Shown here: piece by piece, positions 17,715 to 26,235 of the stretch
Numbering within the stretch: the first letter of the stretch is position 1
Layout: each line of letters starts with the position of its first letter
IMG/VR virus record: IMGVR_UViG_3300008050_000061
Span: 1-49,999 of that record
Direction: 5' to 3' (one strand)
DNA: 49,999 nucleotides
From: a virus
Translations under genes and position numbers: made by a program
The notes under the pieces: model-generated
Told to the model about the DNA's origin: nothing
The model's database searches: none
Seen by the model: only the letters and a program-made list of their open reading frames with translations

Positions 17715-18173
17715 TCAGCGTGTTGCGCCCCAAAATCGCGCCTCGTGCTCGGACACCTCCTTGTAGATGGCGGCGATCAACCCGACATCGTGGAAGTCCG
17801 ACAGCTTCTCGGCCCAGTCCGGGCCCTCTTCCAGCACGACCGCGAGGTGTGCCTGCATCTCCAGCAGGTCGAGCGTGTCGCCGTCCAGCACGGCAGGAGA
17901 CAAACCCCCTGCGAGGCGAGCCCGGGTCAGGCCGACCTGCACCCGGTCCCTGATCGTGAGCGCCCGGCAGCGGAACTCGCCGCGCCAGACGTGCCCGCGG
18001 CTGTCCGTGTAGTCCAACGCGAACAGGTGGTCGGGGCCCACGCCTCCGACGCCCTGGGAGTCGTTGCTGGGTCCGTCGATCGCCTTGGCCGCTGCCTCCA
18101 TCGTGGGGGGCTCGACCGGGTCGATGTCCGTGACCTTCTTCTTGCGGCGGGCCGTAGCCCCGATGTCAGCCAT
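17715..18173 (-). CDS. Tail assembly chaperone, N-terminal (G) part
   Basis: 152 residues between the tail tube and tape measure genes, the standard place of the tape-measure chaperone. The N-terminus is basic-acidic (RRKKKVTDIDPVEPP); the core (RGEFRCRALTIRDRVQVGLT) resembles chaperones that bind the tape measure during tube assembly. The start ATG 18173 lies in the motif-type site GGAGACAATGG. The gene ends ARFWGATR with the run TTTTGGGG just before the stop, a likely slip site. Confidence 0.7.
   Translation of the reverse strand: MADIGATARRKKKVTDIDPVEPPTMEAAAKAIDGPSNDSQGVGGVGPDHLFALDYTDSRGHVWRGEFRCRALTIRDRVQVGLTRARLAGGLSPAVLDGDTLDLLEMQAHLAVVLEEGPDWAEKLSDFHDVGLIAAIYKEVSEHEARFWGATR
17728..17735 (-). 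promoter_or_regulatory. Candidate programmed ribosomal frameshift site
   Basis: The minus-strand run TTTTGGGG lies 10 bases before the stop of the chaperone gene. In frame it is CGA TTT TGG GGC GCA. A +1 slip of the Phe tRNA (TTT to TTT) or a -2 slip of the Gly tRNA (GGC to GGG) both enter the downstream frame without meeting a stop. Direction cannot be settled from sequence alone. Confidence 0.5.
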
Positions 18174-18208
18174 TGTCTCCTAAGCCTCCGTGCTCAGGTT
18201 GGTGACCA

Positions 18209-18223
18209 GATCCCAGCGGGATC
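18209..18223 (-). other. Perfect short hairpin at the tail tube gene stop
   Basis: GATCCC, loop of three, GGGATC. The stem overlaps the stop codon of the tube gene and lies in the 48-base gap before the chaperone gene. No T-run follows in the transcribed direction, so it is not a canonical terminator. It could reduce read-through from the abundant tube message to the low-level chaperone message. Confidence 0.4.
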
Positions 18224-18665
18224 AGGTCAGGTCGCTCTCGTCCCGGGCGAGCCGGGCGACGAACGACACGTTGGTGGACACGACGCCACGGGCGAGCACG
18301 TTGATGCTGCGCTCGGAGAGCTTCACGCCCTCGACGGTCGCGACGATGTCGCCGGTCTGGTTGTCTTCCAGGGTCATCACGAGTTCGCCGCTGGCGATGA
18401 CGTTCGCCAGGAAGTCGGCGTTGCTCTTGCCCTGCTGCGGGAACCAGCCCTTGCTCTTGATCGTCTCACCGACGACGCGGACCATGTCGGCGGAGCCGGA
18501 CACGTCGTAGTCGGTGGGCTCGTGCGACTTGGCGACGATGTCGTCCATCACCTTGATCGCCTCGTAGGTGATCAACTCGCGGAGGGAGACGCCACTGGCG
18601 TAGCCGACCTGTACGCCGTTGAAGCTCAGACGGGCTCGTGCGCCGGTCAGGATCTGGTCAGCCAT
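18222..18665 (-). CDS. Tail tube protein
   Basis: 147 residues. LTGARARLSFNGVQVGYASG at the N-terminus and GELVMTLEDNQTGDIVATVE in the second half fit the XkdM-type tail tube fold, which polymerises into the inner tube of contractile tails. It lies directly downstream of the sheath gene, the usual partner order. Start ATG 18665 follows GAGAGAGACAA. Confidence 0.8.
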   Translation of the reverse strand: MADQILTGARARLSFNGVQVGYASGVSLRELITYEAIKVMDDIVAKSHEPTDYDVSGSADMVRVVGETIKSKGWFPQQGKSNADFLANVIASGELVMTLEDNQTGDIVATVEGVKLSERSINVLARGVVSTNVSFVARLARDESDLT

Positions 18666-18686
18666 TTGTCTCTCTCCTCGCTGGAA

Positions 18687-20930
18687 CTACGCGGCGGCGC
18701 TGAAGCTGCTCGACACGAGGTGGATGGTGTTCTTGACGAAGTTGACGGGGACCACCGGAGCGATCTCCACATCCACGGTCATCACGTCACTGGCGATGGT
18801 GATCGTGAGGTTCTTCCACGAGGTGAGGGCACCCGCGGCCACGAGTTCGCCCAGGATGCCGGTGGCAACGCCCAGGGCGGCGTTGACGGTCCCCGCGAAC
18901 CCCTTCTTGCCGACCGCCGTCTCCAGCTTGGTCCGGAACTCGTAGGTGGCGTAGTTCACCGCCTCGTTCACCGATCCTTCGATGTAGGCGATGTTGTTGT
19001 CGATCAGGTAGGTCGTGACGTTGCGGAGCCACCGGAAGCCGATGTTCGGGACCTCCTCGATCATCAGGAGCCCCGCCTGGATCATGGCGTCGGCGTCGTC
19101 CTGAAGCACGACCGTGGCGTCCTGCTCCACGTCGATCACGTTCATGTACTTGAACGTGAGGCTGGTGCCGACCTCGCTCCCGGCCTGCATCCCGGCTGCG
19201 ACGCAGGCGGTGAAGAACGGGGCGAATGTCTCCTTGGTGCCGTCGCTGTTGTAGCGGATCACGTCCTGCCCGCAGAGGCGAGCGTGGCGGGTGTTCAGCG
19301 CGACAGCGCGGGCCTTCAACTCGGTCAGCGTCTCGCTGGAGTCGGCTCCCAGGATGCAGTCCCGCTCCGACCGGCCAGCGCCCGCCATGTAGACGCAGTG
19401 CGCGAGGACCGCGGCGTGGACCGCCTCGTCCTCGGTGAGGACCACGATGGTGTTCACCCGCACGTCGCGGAGCAGGTCGAGTGCCGCCTGCCAGTTGCTG
19501 AACGCGGTGGTGCCCTCGACGCCGCCGCTCAGGAACTGGGGCGTGGAGGTGTTGTCGGGGACGCCGGTCGCCCCGGAAGCGGCGGCGGCGGTGACCATCG
19601 CGCTCGCGGCGTTGATCCGCTCGACCACGCGGAAGAGGTCCGCGTAGTAGCTGATCGTCGCGGCCTGCACGTCGGAGGCCGCGGTCTTGTCCATGTCGCT
19701 GACCGCGAACGTCGCCGCGTCGGTGATCTTCTCCGTGAAGGTGAAGCCGGTCTGCGTGTCGAAGTAGTCGGCCACGTCCTCGATGGTGGCGTAGGTCGCC
19801 ACGGCGAGGGTGAACATCCCGCCCGCGATGGTCACGGTGCGAGCGGCCTCGACGTAGCCGACCGCGACGGCGCTGATCGACTCCCAGTCGTCGGTGGTGG
19901 TCACGACCGGCGTGGTGCCGGAGAGGGTGACCTCCTCCAAGGTGGCGGCTCCACCCGCGGTGCCGATGAGGATCAGCTTCTGGGTGGTCGCGGCGTCCGC
20001 CGTGATGGACAGGGTGCTGCTGTTGACGGTGAGCGCGGTCGAGTAGACCTCGACCCCCACCTCGGTGCCAGCCGCCGCGAGGTCGAACAACTGGGTCGAG
20101 GTCGTCGCGTCGCTCAGGGTGACGACACCCGCGGCCACGGCGTCGAGGACGAACCCGTGGACCGCGCTCCACACGGTGGTGCCAGTCACGTCGGTCGTCC
20201 CGTTGAGAGACAAATCCTCGCTGGCCGGGAGGCCGGTGCCGGAGTCCACCCCGTAGACCGTGACGGTCTGCGTGGTGTCGGCCGCGTCGGTGGACACCAC
20301 CTTGACGGCGTTGCCGGACCCCACGTTGGCGTCCTTGTCTCCGTCCTGCCCGACCTCGTTGTGGGTGAACGTCGTGGTCACGCCCACGGCGGGATCCACG
20401 GCGACGTTGACCACGGTCTGCTCACCACTGAACGCCAGGGTGAAGATCGCGTCGCCGCCGATGTCGTCGAGGACCTCCTCGGTCGATCCCAGCTTCAAGG
20501 TCACCGCGGTGCCCTGGTTGGTGCCCGCGGCTACGTCCACGCTGATCTGCGTGGTGAAGAGGCCGTAGTCCTCGCTGGTCAGCGTGATGGCGTCGCCGTC
20601 GCTGTTGTCGAGCGTGATCGCGGACTGGAGCGCCGGGTTGACCTTGACGAACTTGACCTCCTGCGCGCCTCCCGGGATGTCCGGGTCCTTGCTGGGGTCG
20701 AACAGGATCAGCCCGGCTTCCTTCAGGTCGCCGTCGCGGAAGGTCTTGGACACCTTGCCGGGGTTGGTGACGGAGATGATGGACTGGGGCTTGCCGCCCT
20801 CCGCCTCTCCGATGCAGGCCACGATCCCGGTCGCACCCAGACCGACCTTGGCGAGCCCGGAGGCGTCCACCTCGGAGTAGGAGCCGGGAATGTGGGTGAG
20901 TCGCCCGTTGAAGTAGATCGAGGTCGCCAT
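18687..20930 (-). CDS. Tail sheath protein
   Basis: 747 residues. The N-terminus (IYFNGRLTHIPGSYSEVDAS) is the sheath-type extended arm, and GATGIVACIGEAEGGKPQSI follows. The C-terminal half holds VLTEDEAVHAAVLAHCVYMA and IGFRWLRNVTTYLIDNNIAY, typical of sheath polymerisation domains. It is longer than a minimal sheath (about 400-500 residues); residues of roughly 150-450 look like beta-rich inserted domains facing outward. It contracts around the tube on host binding. Ribosome site: GGAGACAAACCCGATG. Confidence 0.9.
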   Translation of the reverse strand: MATSIYFNGRLTHIPGSYSEVDASGLAKVGLGATGIVACIGEAEGGKPQSIISVTNPGKVSKTFRDGDLKEAGLILFDPSKDPDIPGGAQEVKFVKVNPALQSAITLDNSDGDAITLTSEDYGLFTTQISVDVAAGTNQGTAVTLKLGSTEEVLDDIGGDAIFTLAFSGEQTVVNVAVDPAVGVTTTFTHNEVGQDGDKDANVGSGNAVKVVSTDAADTTQTVTVYGVDSGTGLPASEDLSLNGTTDVTGTTVWSAVHGFVLDAVAAGVVTLSDATTSTQLFDLAAAGTEVGVEVYSTALTVNSSTLSITADAATTQKLILIGTAGGAATLEEVTLSGTTPVVTTTDDWESISAVAVGYVEAARTVTIAGGMFTLAVATYATIEDVADYFDTQTGFTFTEKITDAATFAVSDMDKTAASDVQAATISYYADLFRVVERINAASAMVTAAAASGATGVPDNTSTPQFLSGGVEGTTAFSNWQAALDLLRDVRVNTIVVLTEDEAVHAAVLAHCVYMAGAGRSERDCILGADSSETLTELKARAVALNTRHARLCGQDVIRYNSDGTKETFAPFFTACVAAGMQAGSEVGTSLTFKYMNVIDVEQDATVVLQDDADAMIQAGLLMIEEVPNIGFRWLRNVTTYLIDNNIAYIEGSVNEAVNYATYEFRTKLETAVGKKGFAGTVNAALGVATGILGELVAAGALTSWKNLTITIASDVMTVDVEIAPVVPVNFVKNTIHLVSSSFSAAA

Positions 20931-20942
20931 CGGGTTTGTCTC

Positions 20943-21275
20943 CTACCGCTTGTGCAGGGCGTTGGTGCGGTGGTTCCCGCCGTCCTTGCCCCGGCGGTGA
21001 CCGTGGATCGGACGAGCGGCGAACTCCTGCATGAGGCTGTCCCACTCGGCCGCGGTGCGGCGCTCGCGAGGAGCGATGCCCTGCTTCTCGCACCACCGTG
21101 CGAACGCGGGCCCACCCTTGAGGAAGTGCGCGGACGCCTCTCCTGCCTGGGTGGCGCGGAGCTTGACCTTGCTGGGGTCGGGCTGTCGCCGGGGGAGGGA
21201 CACGCCCTCGCCGCGAGCGACAGGCGTGACCGGGGGCTTCTTGGACTTGCTGCCGTTGCCGTTCCGTCGCGCCAT
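20943..21275 (-). CDS. Small basic hypothetical protein
   Basis: 110 residues, start ATG 21275 in the site GTGAGACAAATG. The N-terminus is very basic (ARRNGNGSKSKK) and the centre has ARWCEKQGIAPRERRTAAEW. No family recognised. It lies between the tail terminator-like gene and the sheath gene, so it may be a tail assembly factor. Confidence 0.5.
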   Translation of the reverse strand: MARRNGNGSKSKKPPVTPVARGEGVSLPRRQPDPSKVKLRATQAGEASAHFLKGGPAFARWCEKQGIAPRERRTAAEWDSLMQEFAARPIHGHRRGKDGGNHRTNALHKR

Positions 21276-21280
21276 TTGTC

Positions 21281-21949
21281 TCACTCCGTGTAGGGAGAGA
21301 CGCTGCCGCCAGCGTCCTCGTGGGCGATATCCAGATCGCCGTCGCTTGTCAGGTACTCCTCCGCGATGGGGAGCAGCGCAACTGCCAGGGCATCCTGATC
21401 CCGCCAGCGCTCCTCGTACTCGACTTGCAACGTCAACCGCCTCGTGAACAGGTTCTCGGGAGTATAGCGCGGGTCGGGCGCAAGCTCGGTCCCGACGAGC
21501 ATCGGGTCGTTGAGCCCCTTGTCGATCAGCCACTCGTGGCCGACGTTCAGGATCCTACGGAGGACGCGGTACCACCACGAGCAGAGATCCGGGTGCTCGG
21601 CGTAGACGAACAGGCCGAACTGGCCTTGGACCCGGCGCTTGGAGACATTGCCGTCCTTGACGCCACCGCCGATGTAGGCTTCTTCGCCCATCCCGACGTA
21701 GTCCCCGATGATTGTCTCGTTCATCAGCACGATGGCCCAGACCGGGAACGGCATGTTGGTCCGGGCGTAGCCACTGACCACGGACGGCGGGTTGGAGGCC
21801 CAGCGAGCCTTGGCCGTCGTGAGGTCGTTGGCCGACAGGTCCCCCAGGATGTCGTCGAGGACCGTCCCGTCGTCGTTGATCGCGGTGATCCCCGCCTTCA
21901 TCAGGGCAGCGATCACCTGTTCGGGCACGGTCGGGGTGGAGATCGCCAT
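21281..21949 (-). CDS. Tail completion/terminator-type protein
   Basis: 222 residues, start ATG 21949 overlapping the upstream stop. VIAALMKAGITAINDDG is an N-terminal helix, and RRLTLQVEYEERWRDQDALA is the kind of strand-helix found in tail terminator proteins. Its place between connector genes and the sheath supports joining tail to head. The family assignment is by context more than sequence. Confidence 0.5.
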   Translation of the reverse strand: MAISTPTVPEQVIAALMKAGITAINDDGTVLDDILGDLSANDLTTAKARWASNPPSVVSGYARTNMPFPVWAIVLMNETIIGDYVGMGEEAYIGGGVKDGNVSKRRVQGQFGLFVYAEHPDLCSWWYRVLRRILNVGHEWLIDKGLNDPMLVGTELAPDPRYTPENLFTRRLTLQVEYEERWRDQDALAVALLPIAEEYLTSDGDLDIAHEDAGGSVSPYTE

Positions 21950-22785
21950 CAGGGCCCCCGCATCGCGCCGCGGACGGCGTTGCCGACGATGAACCCGGCG
22001 ATCTTGTCCACCCGCTTGGCCGCGCGATCGAAGAAGTGACGCCCCGTGATCCCGGGGTGCATCCACGCGGCGGGGTCGGAGTTGTCGGACACCCGCCGGA
22101 AGGTCATGTACGACGACTGGGTCGCCTTGCGGTAGGTCTTCTCCTTCCGCACCATCCCCTCGTGGATGTCGCCCTTGTGGTGGCTGCGGAGCAACCCTGC
22201 GCCGCCGACACCGCCCCGGAGACGGTCGCCCCAGGTGGTACCGCCGGAAGCGTGCGAGGTCGTGGCCTGGAGCTTCTTGGCCTCGCGGTGGACCGTCCGG
22301 CCCAGCTTCTCGGCGTCAGCGCGGGTCATGGGTCCGCCTGAGCTACGAGACAAACCCCCGCGACCGGGCCCGTAGGCCGATCCCATCGTCTGGCCGCTGC
22401 GGCCCGTCGAACCGGGCGTGAAGTGCCGGTAGGGCACCGTGTTGTAGCGGGTGCCGTCCTCGCTCACCTTAGCGTTGCGGCCCTGAAGCAGGGCCTCCTT
22501 CATGTCGCCGCCTTCCCAGCCCACCTCGACCATGTTCGGGACCTGCCCGACGAGCACGATGGACGCGAACTCCCGCGCCCCAGACCGGAGGTTCTGCGGA
22601 GACAAAGGAACATGGAGTAGCTGGAGGCCCTGGACGTAGTCCTCGCCCGTGGTGTGTAGTTCGCGCTGTGCGTAGGAGACAATCTCGTTCCGGACGGCCT
22701 CCGCGATCTCGGGCAGGACGCGCCGGAGCACCTCGGGCAGCACCGTGAGCCCCGGTGGAGCCTGGATGTCTACGACGTGGATCAC
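21949..22785 (-). CDS. Head-tail connector or tail completion protein (HK97 gp10-like)
   Basis: 278 residues, start GTG 22785 sharing GTGA with the upstream stop. The N-terminal helix (VLRRVLPEIAEAVRNEIVSY) followed by YVQGLQ and the EVGWEGGD turn is reminiscent of HK97 gp10-type proteins. The C-terminal half is basic and Gly-rich, with HPGITGRHFFDRAAKRVDKI near the end; such proteins usually form a neck ring. Confidence rests partly on gene order. Confidence 0.5.
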   Translation of the reverse strand: MIHVVDIQAPPGLTVLPEVLRRVLPEIAEAVRNEIVSYAQRELHTTGEDYVQGLQLLHVPLSPQNLRSGAREFASIVLVGQVPNMVEVGWEGGDMKEALLQGRNAKVSEDGTRYNTVPYRHFTPGSTGRSGQTMGSAYGPGRGGLSRSSGGPMTRADAEKLGRTVHREAKKLQATTSHASGGTTWGDRLRGGVGGAGLLRSHHKGDIHEGMVRKEKTYRKATQSSYMTFRRVSDNSDPAAWMHPGITGRHFFDRAAKRVDKIAGFIVGNAVRGAMRGP

Positions 22786-23588
22786 GAGCCCCTCGCTTGC
22801 GTCAGGAAGTCGAGCCGGACCTTGAAGGTCGTCGGCAGCGAGCGCGGGGCCAGGGTACCCGACAGGGGGCCCGGAGTCGCCTGCGCTGCCTGGATCGCAA
22901 AGCTCGCGGACTCGACGATCCATACGGGTCGGCAGACGTAGTGGACGGTGTACGCCTTGCCCTCTGCGGGACCCTTGCCGGTCTTCCACACCATCTTGGT
23001 GGGCTCCGTCCGGGTCGCCGGGCGCATGCCGTAGTCCGTTTGTCCCCAGTAGACCGTCTCGTCCTCGTCCTCGACGTAGTTGACCCGCACCGGTTCGTAC
23101 CGCATCGCGGTGGTCTGGGCCGCAGTGGTCCGGCCCGTCTTGCCGATCGGAACGACCCGGTCGGCCCCGCGGCTCAGGACCTCGGTCCAGGGCATCTCCT
23201 GATCGAGCCCGATGAAGCGATCGCGGAAGCCCACCCGCATCGGCTGCTGCACCGTCAAGAGCGCGTCGCTGAACATGAACCCGCCGAACTGCTGGAACAG
23301 GTCCATGTTCAGGGCCACCTGGGCGAACAGGCACCGCACTTGGAGGTAGTCACGGGCGTGGTGCCGCTCGTCGCGGATGTTCGGGTTGATGTACTTCCAG
23401 CCGTCGCCACCGCACGAGGCGCACGAGGGCTTCCACTGGTCGGTGCCCTCCAGGCGGCAGGGGCACTCCACCGCCCGACTCCACCGGAAGTCGAGCCCCT
23501 GTCCCTGGATCGCCTTGGCGAACTCGTCGGGGACAAACGCCGCAGTCGGCGTCTTCCCCTGCTGGTTCGGCTTGTCGTGGCGCGGCAT
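22782..23588 (-). CDS. Neck/head-completion structural protein with zinc ribbon
   Basis: 268 residues. A zinc-ribbon-like knuckle lies at residues 41-65 (VECPC and, after about 12 residues, PSCASCGGDGW). The rest is beta-rich (RYEPVRVNYVEDEDETVYWG). It sits between the adaptor-like gene and the gp10-like gene, where neck proteins are found. No specific family recognised. The zinc site may be structural. Confidence 0.5.
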   Translation of the reverse strand: MPRHDKPNQQGKTPTAAFVPDEFAKAIQGQGLDFRWSRAVECPCRLEGTDQWKPSCASCGGDGWKYINPNIRDERHHARDYLQVRCLFAQVALNMDLFQQFGGFMFSDALLTVQQPMRVGFRDRFIGLDQEMPWTEVLSRGADRVVPIGKTGRTTAAQTTAMRYEPVRVNYVEDEDETVYWGQTDYGMRPATRTEPTKMVWKTGKGPAEGKAYTVHYVCRPVWIVESASFAIQAAQATPGPLSGTLAPRSLPTTFKVRLDFLTQARGS

Positions 23589-23591
23589 GGG

Positions 23592-24935
23592 CTACACCAC
23601 GACCAAGCGGGTGCCCTTGCCGTAGTACCGCTGGAGGTTGGGGATCAGGTCCTTCAACTCCTTCTGGTACTCGATGATCCGCGCGCCGTAGCCGCTGTTT
23701 GTCGCACTCGACGTGGTCCCGATGGACTGCGACAGGCCCGGCAGGCTCACGCTCTTGGTGGCGATGCCCGCGCCCGCCACGAGGTCGCCTGCGATGTTCA
23801 GGACGCCGATGCTCGCCATCATGCCGATGGCGTGCTTGAGGTCAGCGGGGAGGGCTCCGATCTCAAAGCCGCTGCGGTAGTCGAACCGCCAGACGCCGGG
23901 GACGCGGCCCGTGCGCCCGCTCCAGATCGGCATGAGCGAGCCGGGGATCAGGAGCACGTCTGCGATGTTGCCCTGCCCGGGGACAATCTGGACGACGCCG
24001 CTCGCGCCGCCCTCGGTGAGGACCGTCCAGTCGAGGCTGATCTCGACCCCATCCGTCATGGACGGGTACTTGAACAGCACCTTGCGGAGCTTGATCACCG
24101 GGTAGCGGTCCAACTGGAAGTAGCCCCAGCGGCCGTAGTCCCGGGCGTAGTGGTCCTGCACCTCGCTGACGTGCTCCGTGGGAGACAAGTCGATGTCGAG
24201 CTTCTTGGCGAGCCAGTCCGTCGCCGCTGCGAGGTAGTGCTCGTAGATCCGGCGGGGGAACGGGTTGCCGTCGTCGTCGGTCAGGTCTGCCCCGAACAGG
24301 TACAGCGTCTTCAACTCCTCGGGAGACAAATGGAGTTCTTCCGGCTTGGAGTACTCCGCCGCGACGATGTCGCTGTAGGGACTGAGGTCGGTCGCCTTCT
24401 TGTACCGGGCCCGGTAGAACCGGGTGGACGACGAGAGGTCCTCCTCCGTGTAGTCGTAGAAGGTGATCCCTGCGATCAGGTCCCACTCCTTGATGGAGGC
24501 GTAGACCCCGCCCAGCGTGTCGGACGCCTCCAGCACCAGCGTGGTGAAGCGCTCCCGCACCGTGCGCTCGTGGTCCACCTTGATCTTGATCAGGGCGCTG
24601 GTGTCGCCGTCCTCGGCCACCGCGGTGGCCGCGCCCTCGATCGTTGGCTCCAGACCCAGGAGGTGGAACTCCGTGTCGTCCGTGGGACAAACGAACACGC
24701 GGTCGAAGCCGATCGCGTCGATCGTCAGCCGGTACCGGAACCCCTCGGTGAGGTCCATGGAGAACACGCCCGTGTCGTCCGTGAGGACCTCGACGGGTTC
24801 CGCAAGAAGGCCGACGCCCGCGGACGCCTGCGCGGCGTTGACCGCGGCGGGCTCCGGGCGAATGAGACAAACGACGTTCTCGACCGCTTGGCCGATGGCG
24901 TCCTTGATCGTTCCGGTGATGGCGCTGGTTGCCAT
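23592..24935 (-). CDS. Head-tail adaptor-like protein with N-terminal Ig/FN3-type domains
   Basis: 447 residues. Residues 1-85 look like a carboxypeptidase-regulatory-like beta sandwich (ITGTIKDAIGQAVENVV, DDTGVFSMDLTEGFRYRLTI). Residues about 115-200 look like a fibronectin type III domain (LIAGITFYDYTEEDLSSSTR, FYRARYKK). The C-terminal 240 residues have the helical LYLFGADLTDD and DWLAKKLDIDLSP segments of an adaptor. It may form the connector below the portal with decorating beta domains. Start ATG 24935 has a good AGGAGG site. Confidence 0.5.
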   Translation of the reverse strand: MATSAITGTIKDAIGQAVENVVCLIRPEPAAVNAAQASAGVGLLAEPVEVLTDDTGVFSMDLTEGFRYRLTIDAIGFDRVFVCPTDDTEFHLLGLEPTIEGAATAVAEDGDTSALIKIKVDHERTVRERFTTLVLEASDTLGGVYASIKEWDLIAGITFYDYTEEDLSSSTRFYRARYKKATDLSPYSDIVAAEYSKPEELHLSPEELKTLYLFGADLTDDDGNPFPRRIYEHYLAAATDWLAKKLDIDLSPTEHVSEVQDHYARDYGRWGYFQLDRYPVIKLRKVLFKYPSMTDGVEISLDWTVLTEGGASGVVQIVPGQGNIADVLLIPGSLMPIWSGRTGRVPGVWRFDYRSGFEIGALPADLKHAIGMMASIGVLNIAGDLVAGAGIATKSVSLPGLSQSIGTTSSATNSGYGARIIEYQKELKDLIPNLQRYYGKGTRLVVV

Positions 24936-24953
24936 GGAGAACCCCTCCTGGGG

Positions 24954-25427
24954 CTACATGGCGAGCATACGCCGAACGCCCCGCAGTACGCACCGGCCAT
25001 CGGTGCCATCGGTGTCGGCGTAGGGCTTGAAGCGCATGTAGTGCCCGTCTGCCCACATCTTGAACATGAACCGACCGGTGGCCCCGTCGAACTCCAGGGG
25101 CGTCCCCAGGGCGATCGAGTTGTCACCCGCGACGTTCGCCTCGATGGTCCGATCGTACCAAGACGCGTCCTGCGTGGATTTGTCTCCTGACACCTGAACC
25201 GCGATCCGGAGCGTGCCGCCAGCGGGCTTGGTGTAGTCCACGAACAGTTCGATCTGCTCCCAGCCCCGCACGTTGATCGGCGCAGACCACTCGGCGTTGG
25301 CCGGGTCTGTCTCCAGATCGGTGTCGTCGTAGTCGCTGTGGATCAGGAAGCCCTCGTCCACGTCGTCACGATTCAGCTTGCGCTGGTCGTGAACGCGGAG
25401 GGTGGGGCTGCTGTTGGTACCGCCCAC
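24954..25427 (-). CDS. Hypothetical structural protein
   Basis: 157 residues, start GTG 25427 after GGGAG. The centre (GWEQIELFVDYTKPAGGTLR) and RFMFKMWADGHYMRFKPYAD form beta strands like a jelly-roll or carbohydrate-binding fold. No family recognised. It lies between head and connector genes, so it may decorate the capsid or neck. Confidence 0.45.
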   Translation of the reverse strand: MGGTNSSPTLRVHDQRKLNRDDVDEGFLIHSDYDDTDLETDPANAEWSAPINVRGWEQIELFVDYTKPAGGTLRIAVQVSGDKSTQDASWYDRTIEANVAGDNSIALGTPLEFDGATGRFMFKMWADGHYMRFKPYADTDGTDGRCVLRGVRRMLAM

Positions 25428-25436
25428 GCGGACTCC

Positions 25437-25775
25437 CTACGCCTGGGCGACGATGATCGCGACCGCGAGGTCCGCGCCGGGGTCCTGATCGACGGTCACG
25501 GTCAGGGTGCCCGACCCGTCCCACTCGACGCTCTTGACGTAGAGGGCGCTGGATCCGGCCGTCGCGATGCTGGCGGTGGCGGGCATGCCGTCCCACGCGC
25601 TGCCGACCACGACGGCGACGGTGGTGTCCCCGTCGTCGATCTGCTCGACGGACGACCAGAACTTGGCGTTGAGCTTGCCAGCGAGGTCCACGCCGGGGGC
25701 GCGGTCGGAGAAGGTCGGCTCGGTGTCACGGATGACCCGAACTTCCTCGTCGTTGAACAGGGGGGTGCGAGCCAT
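25437..25775 (-). CDS. Hypothetical small head-associated protein
   Basis: 112 residues with an AAGGAG site before ATG 25775. A conserved-looking N-terminus (ARTPLFNDEEVRVIRDTEP) is followed by beta strands (TVAVVVGSAWDGM, GTLTVTVDQDPGADLAV). Two genes downstream of the capsid gene; a capsid decoration or cement role is possible but not shown. Confidence 0.45.
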   Translation of the reverse strand: MARTPLFNDEEVRVIRDTEPTFSDRAPGVDLAGKLNAKFWSSVEQIDDGDTTVAVVVGSAWDGMPATASIATAGSSALYVKSVEWDGSGTLTVTVDQDPGADLAVAIIVAQA

Positions 25776-25781
25776 GGTGGG

Positions 25782-26198
25782 CTACTCCTTGAGGTCGTCG
25801 ATGCGATCTTGGATGGCGTCCACGGCGGTCTTGCGGGACTTGCCCGCCGACTCCTCCGCGGCCATGAGGTCGAGGAGCAGGTCGTCGTGCTCGCCCTGGG
25901 CGAGGACCTCCCGCATCTCCGCGACGGTGAGCTTGATGAAGTTCGCGATCCGCGAGTCCGCCTTGGGGGCGACCACGGGGGGTGCCGGAGGAGGCGGCGT
26001 CGGCTTCTTGGGAGCCTTGGGCCTCCGGACGCGGAAGGTCGCGGGGAAGCGGGCTGCTTCCTCCACGCCTGCGGCATCCGGATCGGGTGACAGGAAGCCG
26101 AACGCATCGACGGTGTAGAGCTTCCCGCAGAGGGCCACCTTGGACCCACGCGAGTGCTCGTGCCGGTGTTCGACCCTGACCACGCCTTTGTCTCCCAT
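25782..26198 (-). CDS. Hypothetical protein downstream of the capsid gene
   Basis: 138 residues. The N-terminal 50 residues are beta-type (KVALCGKLYTVDAFGFLSPD), then a Pro-rich linker (PTPPPPAPP), then a helical C-terminus (AEMREVLAQGEHDDLLLDLM) resembling a small DNA- or protein-binding helical bundle. No family recognised. An upstream GGAGG site precedes ATG 26198. Confidence 0.45.
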   Translation of the reverse strand: MGDKGVVRVEHRHEHSRGSKVALCGKLYTVDAFGFLSPDPDAAGVEEAARFPATFRVRRPKAPKKPTPPPPAPPVVAPKADSRIANFIKLTVAEMREVLAQGEHDDLLLDLMAAEESAGKSRKTAVDAIQDRIDDLKE

Positions 26199-26235
26199 GA
26201 TGCCGCCTCCGTGCAGCTACCGGTGTCTGCCTGAC

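Noticed and set aside
17745-21293. 1182-codon open frame on the plus strand opposite the tail tube and sheath genes
   Set aside because: Antisense shadow of GC-rich codons: low-complexity Arg/Val/Gly/Asp product, no ribosome site, and the minus strand encodes clear sheath and tube proteins.
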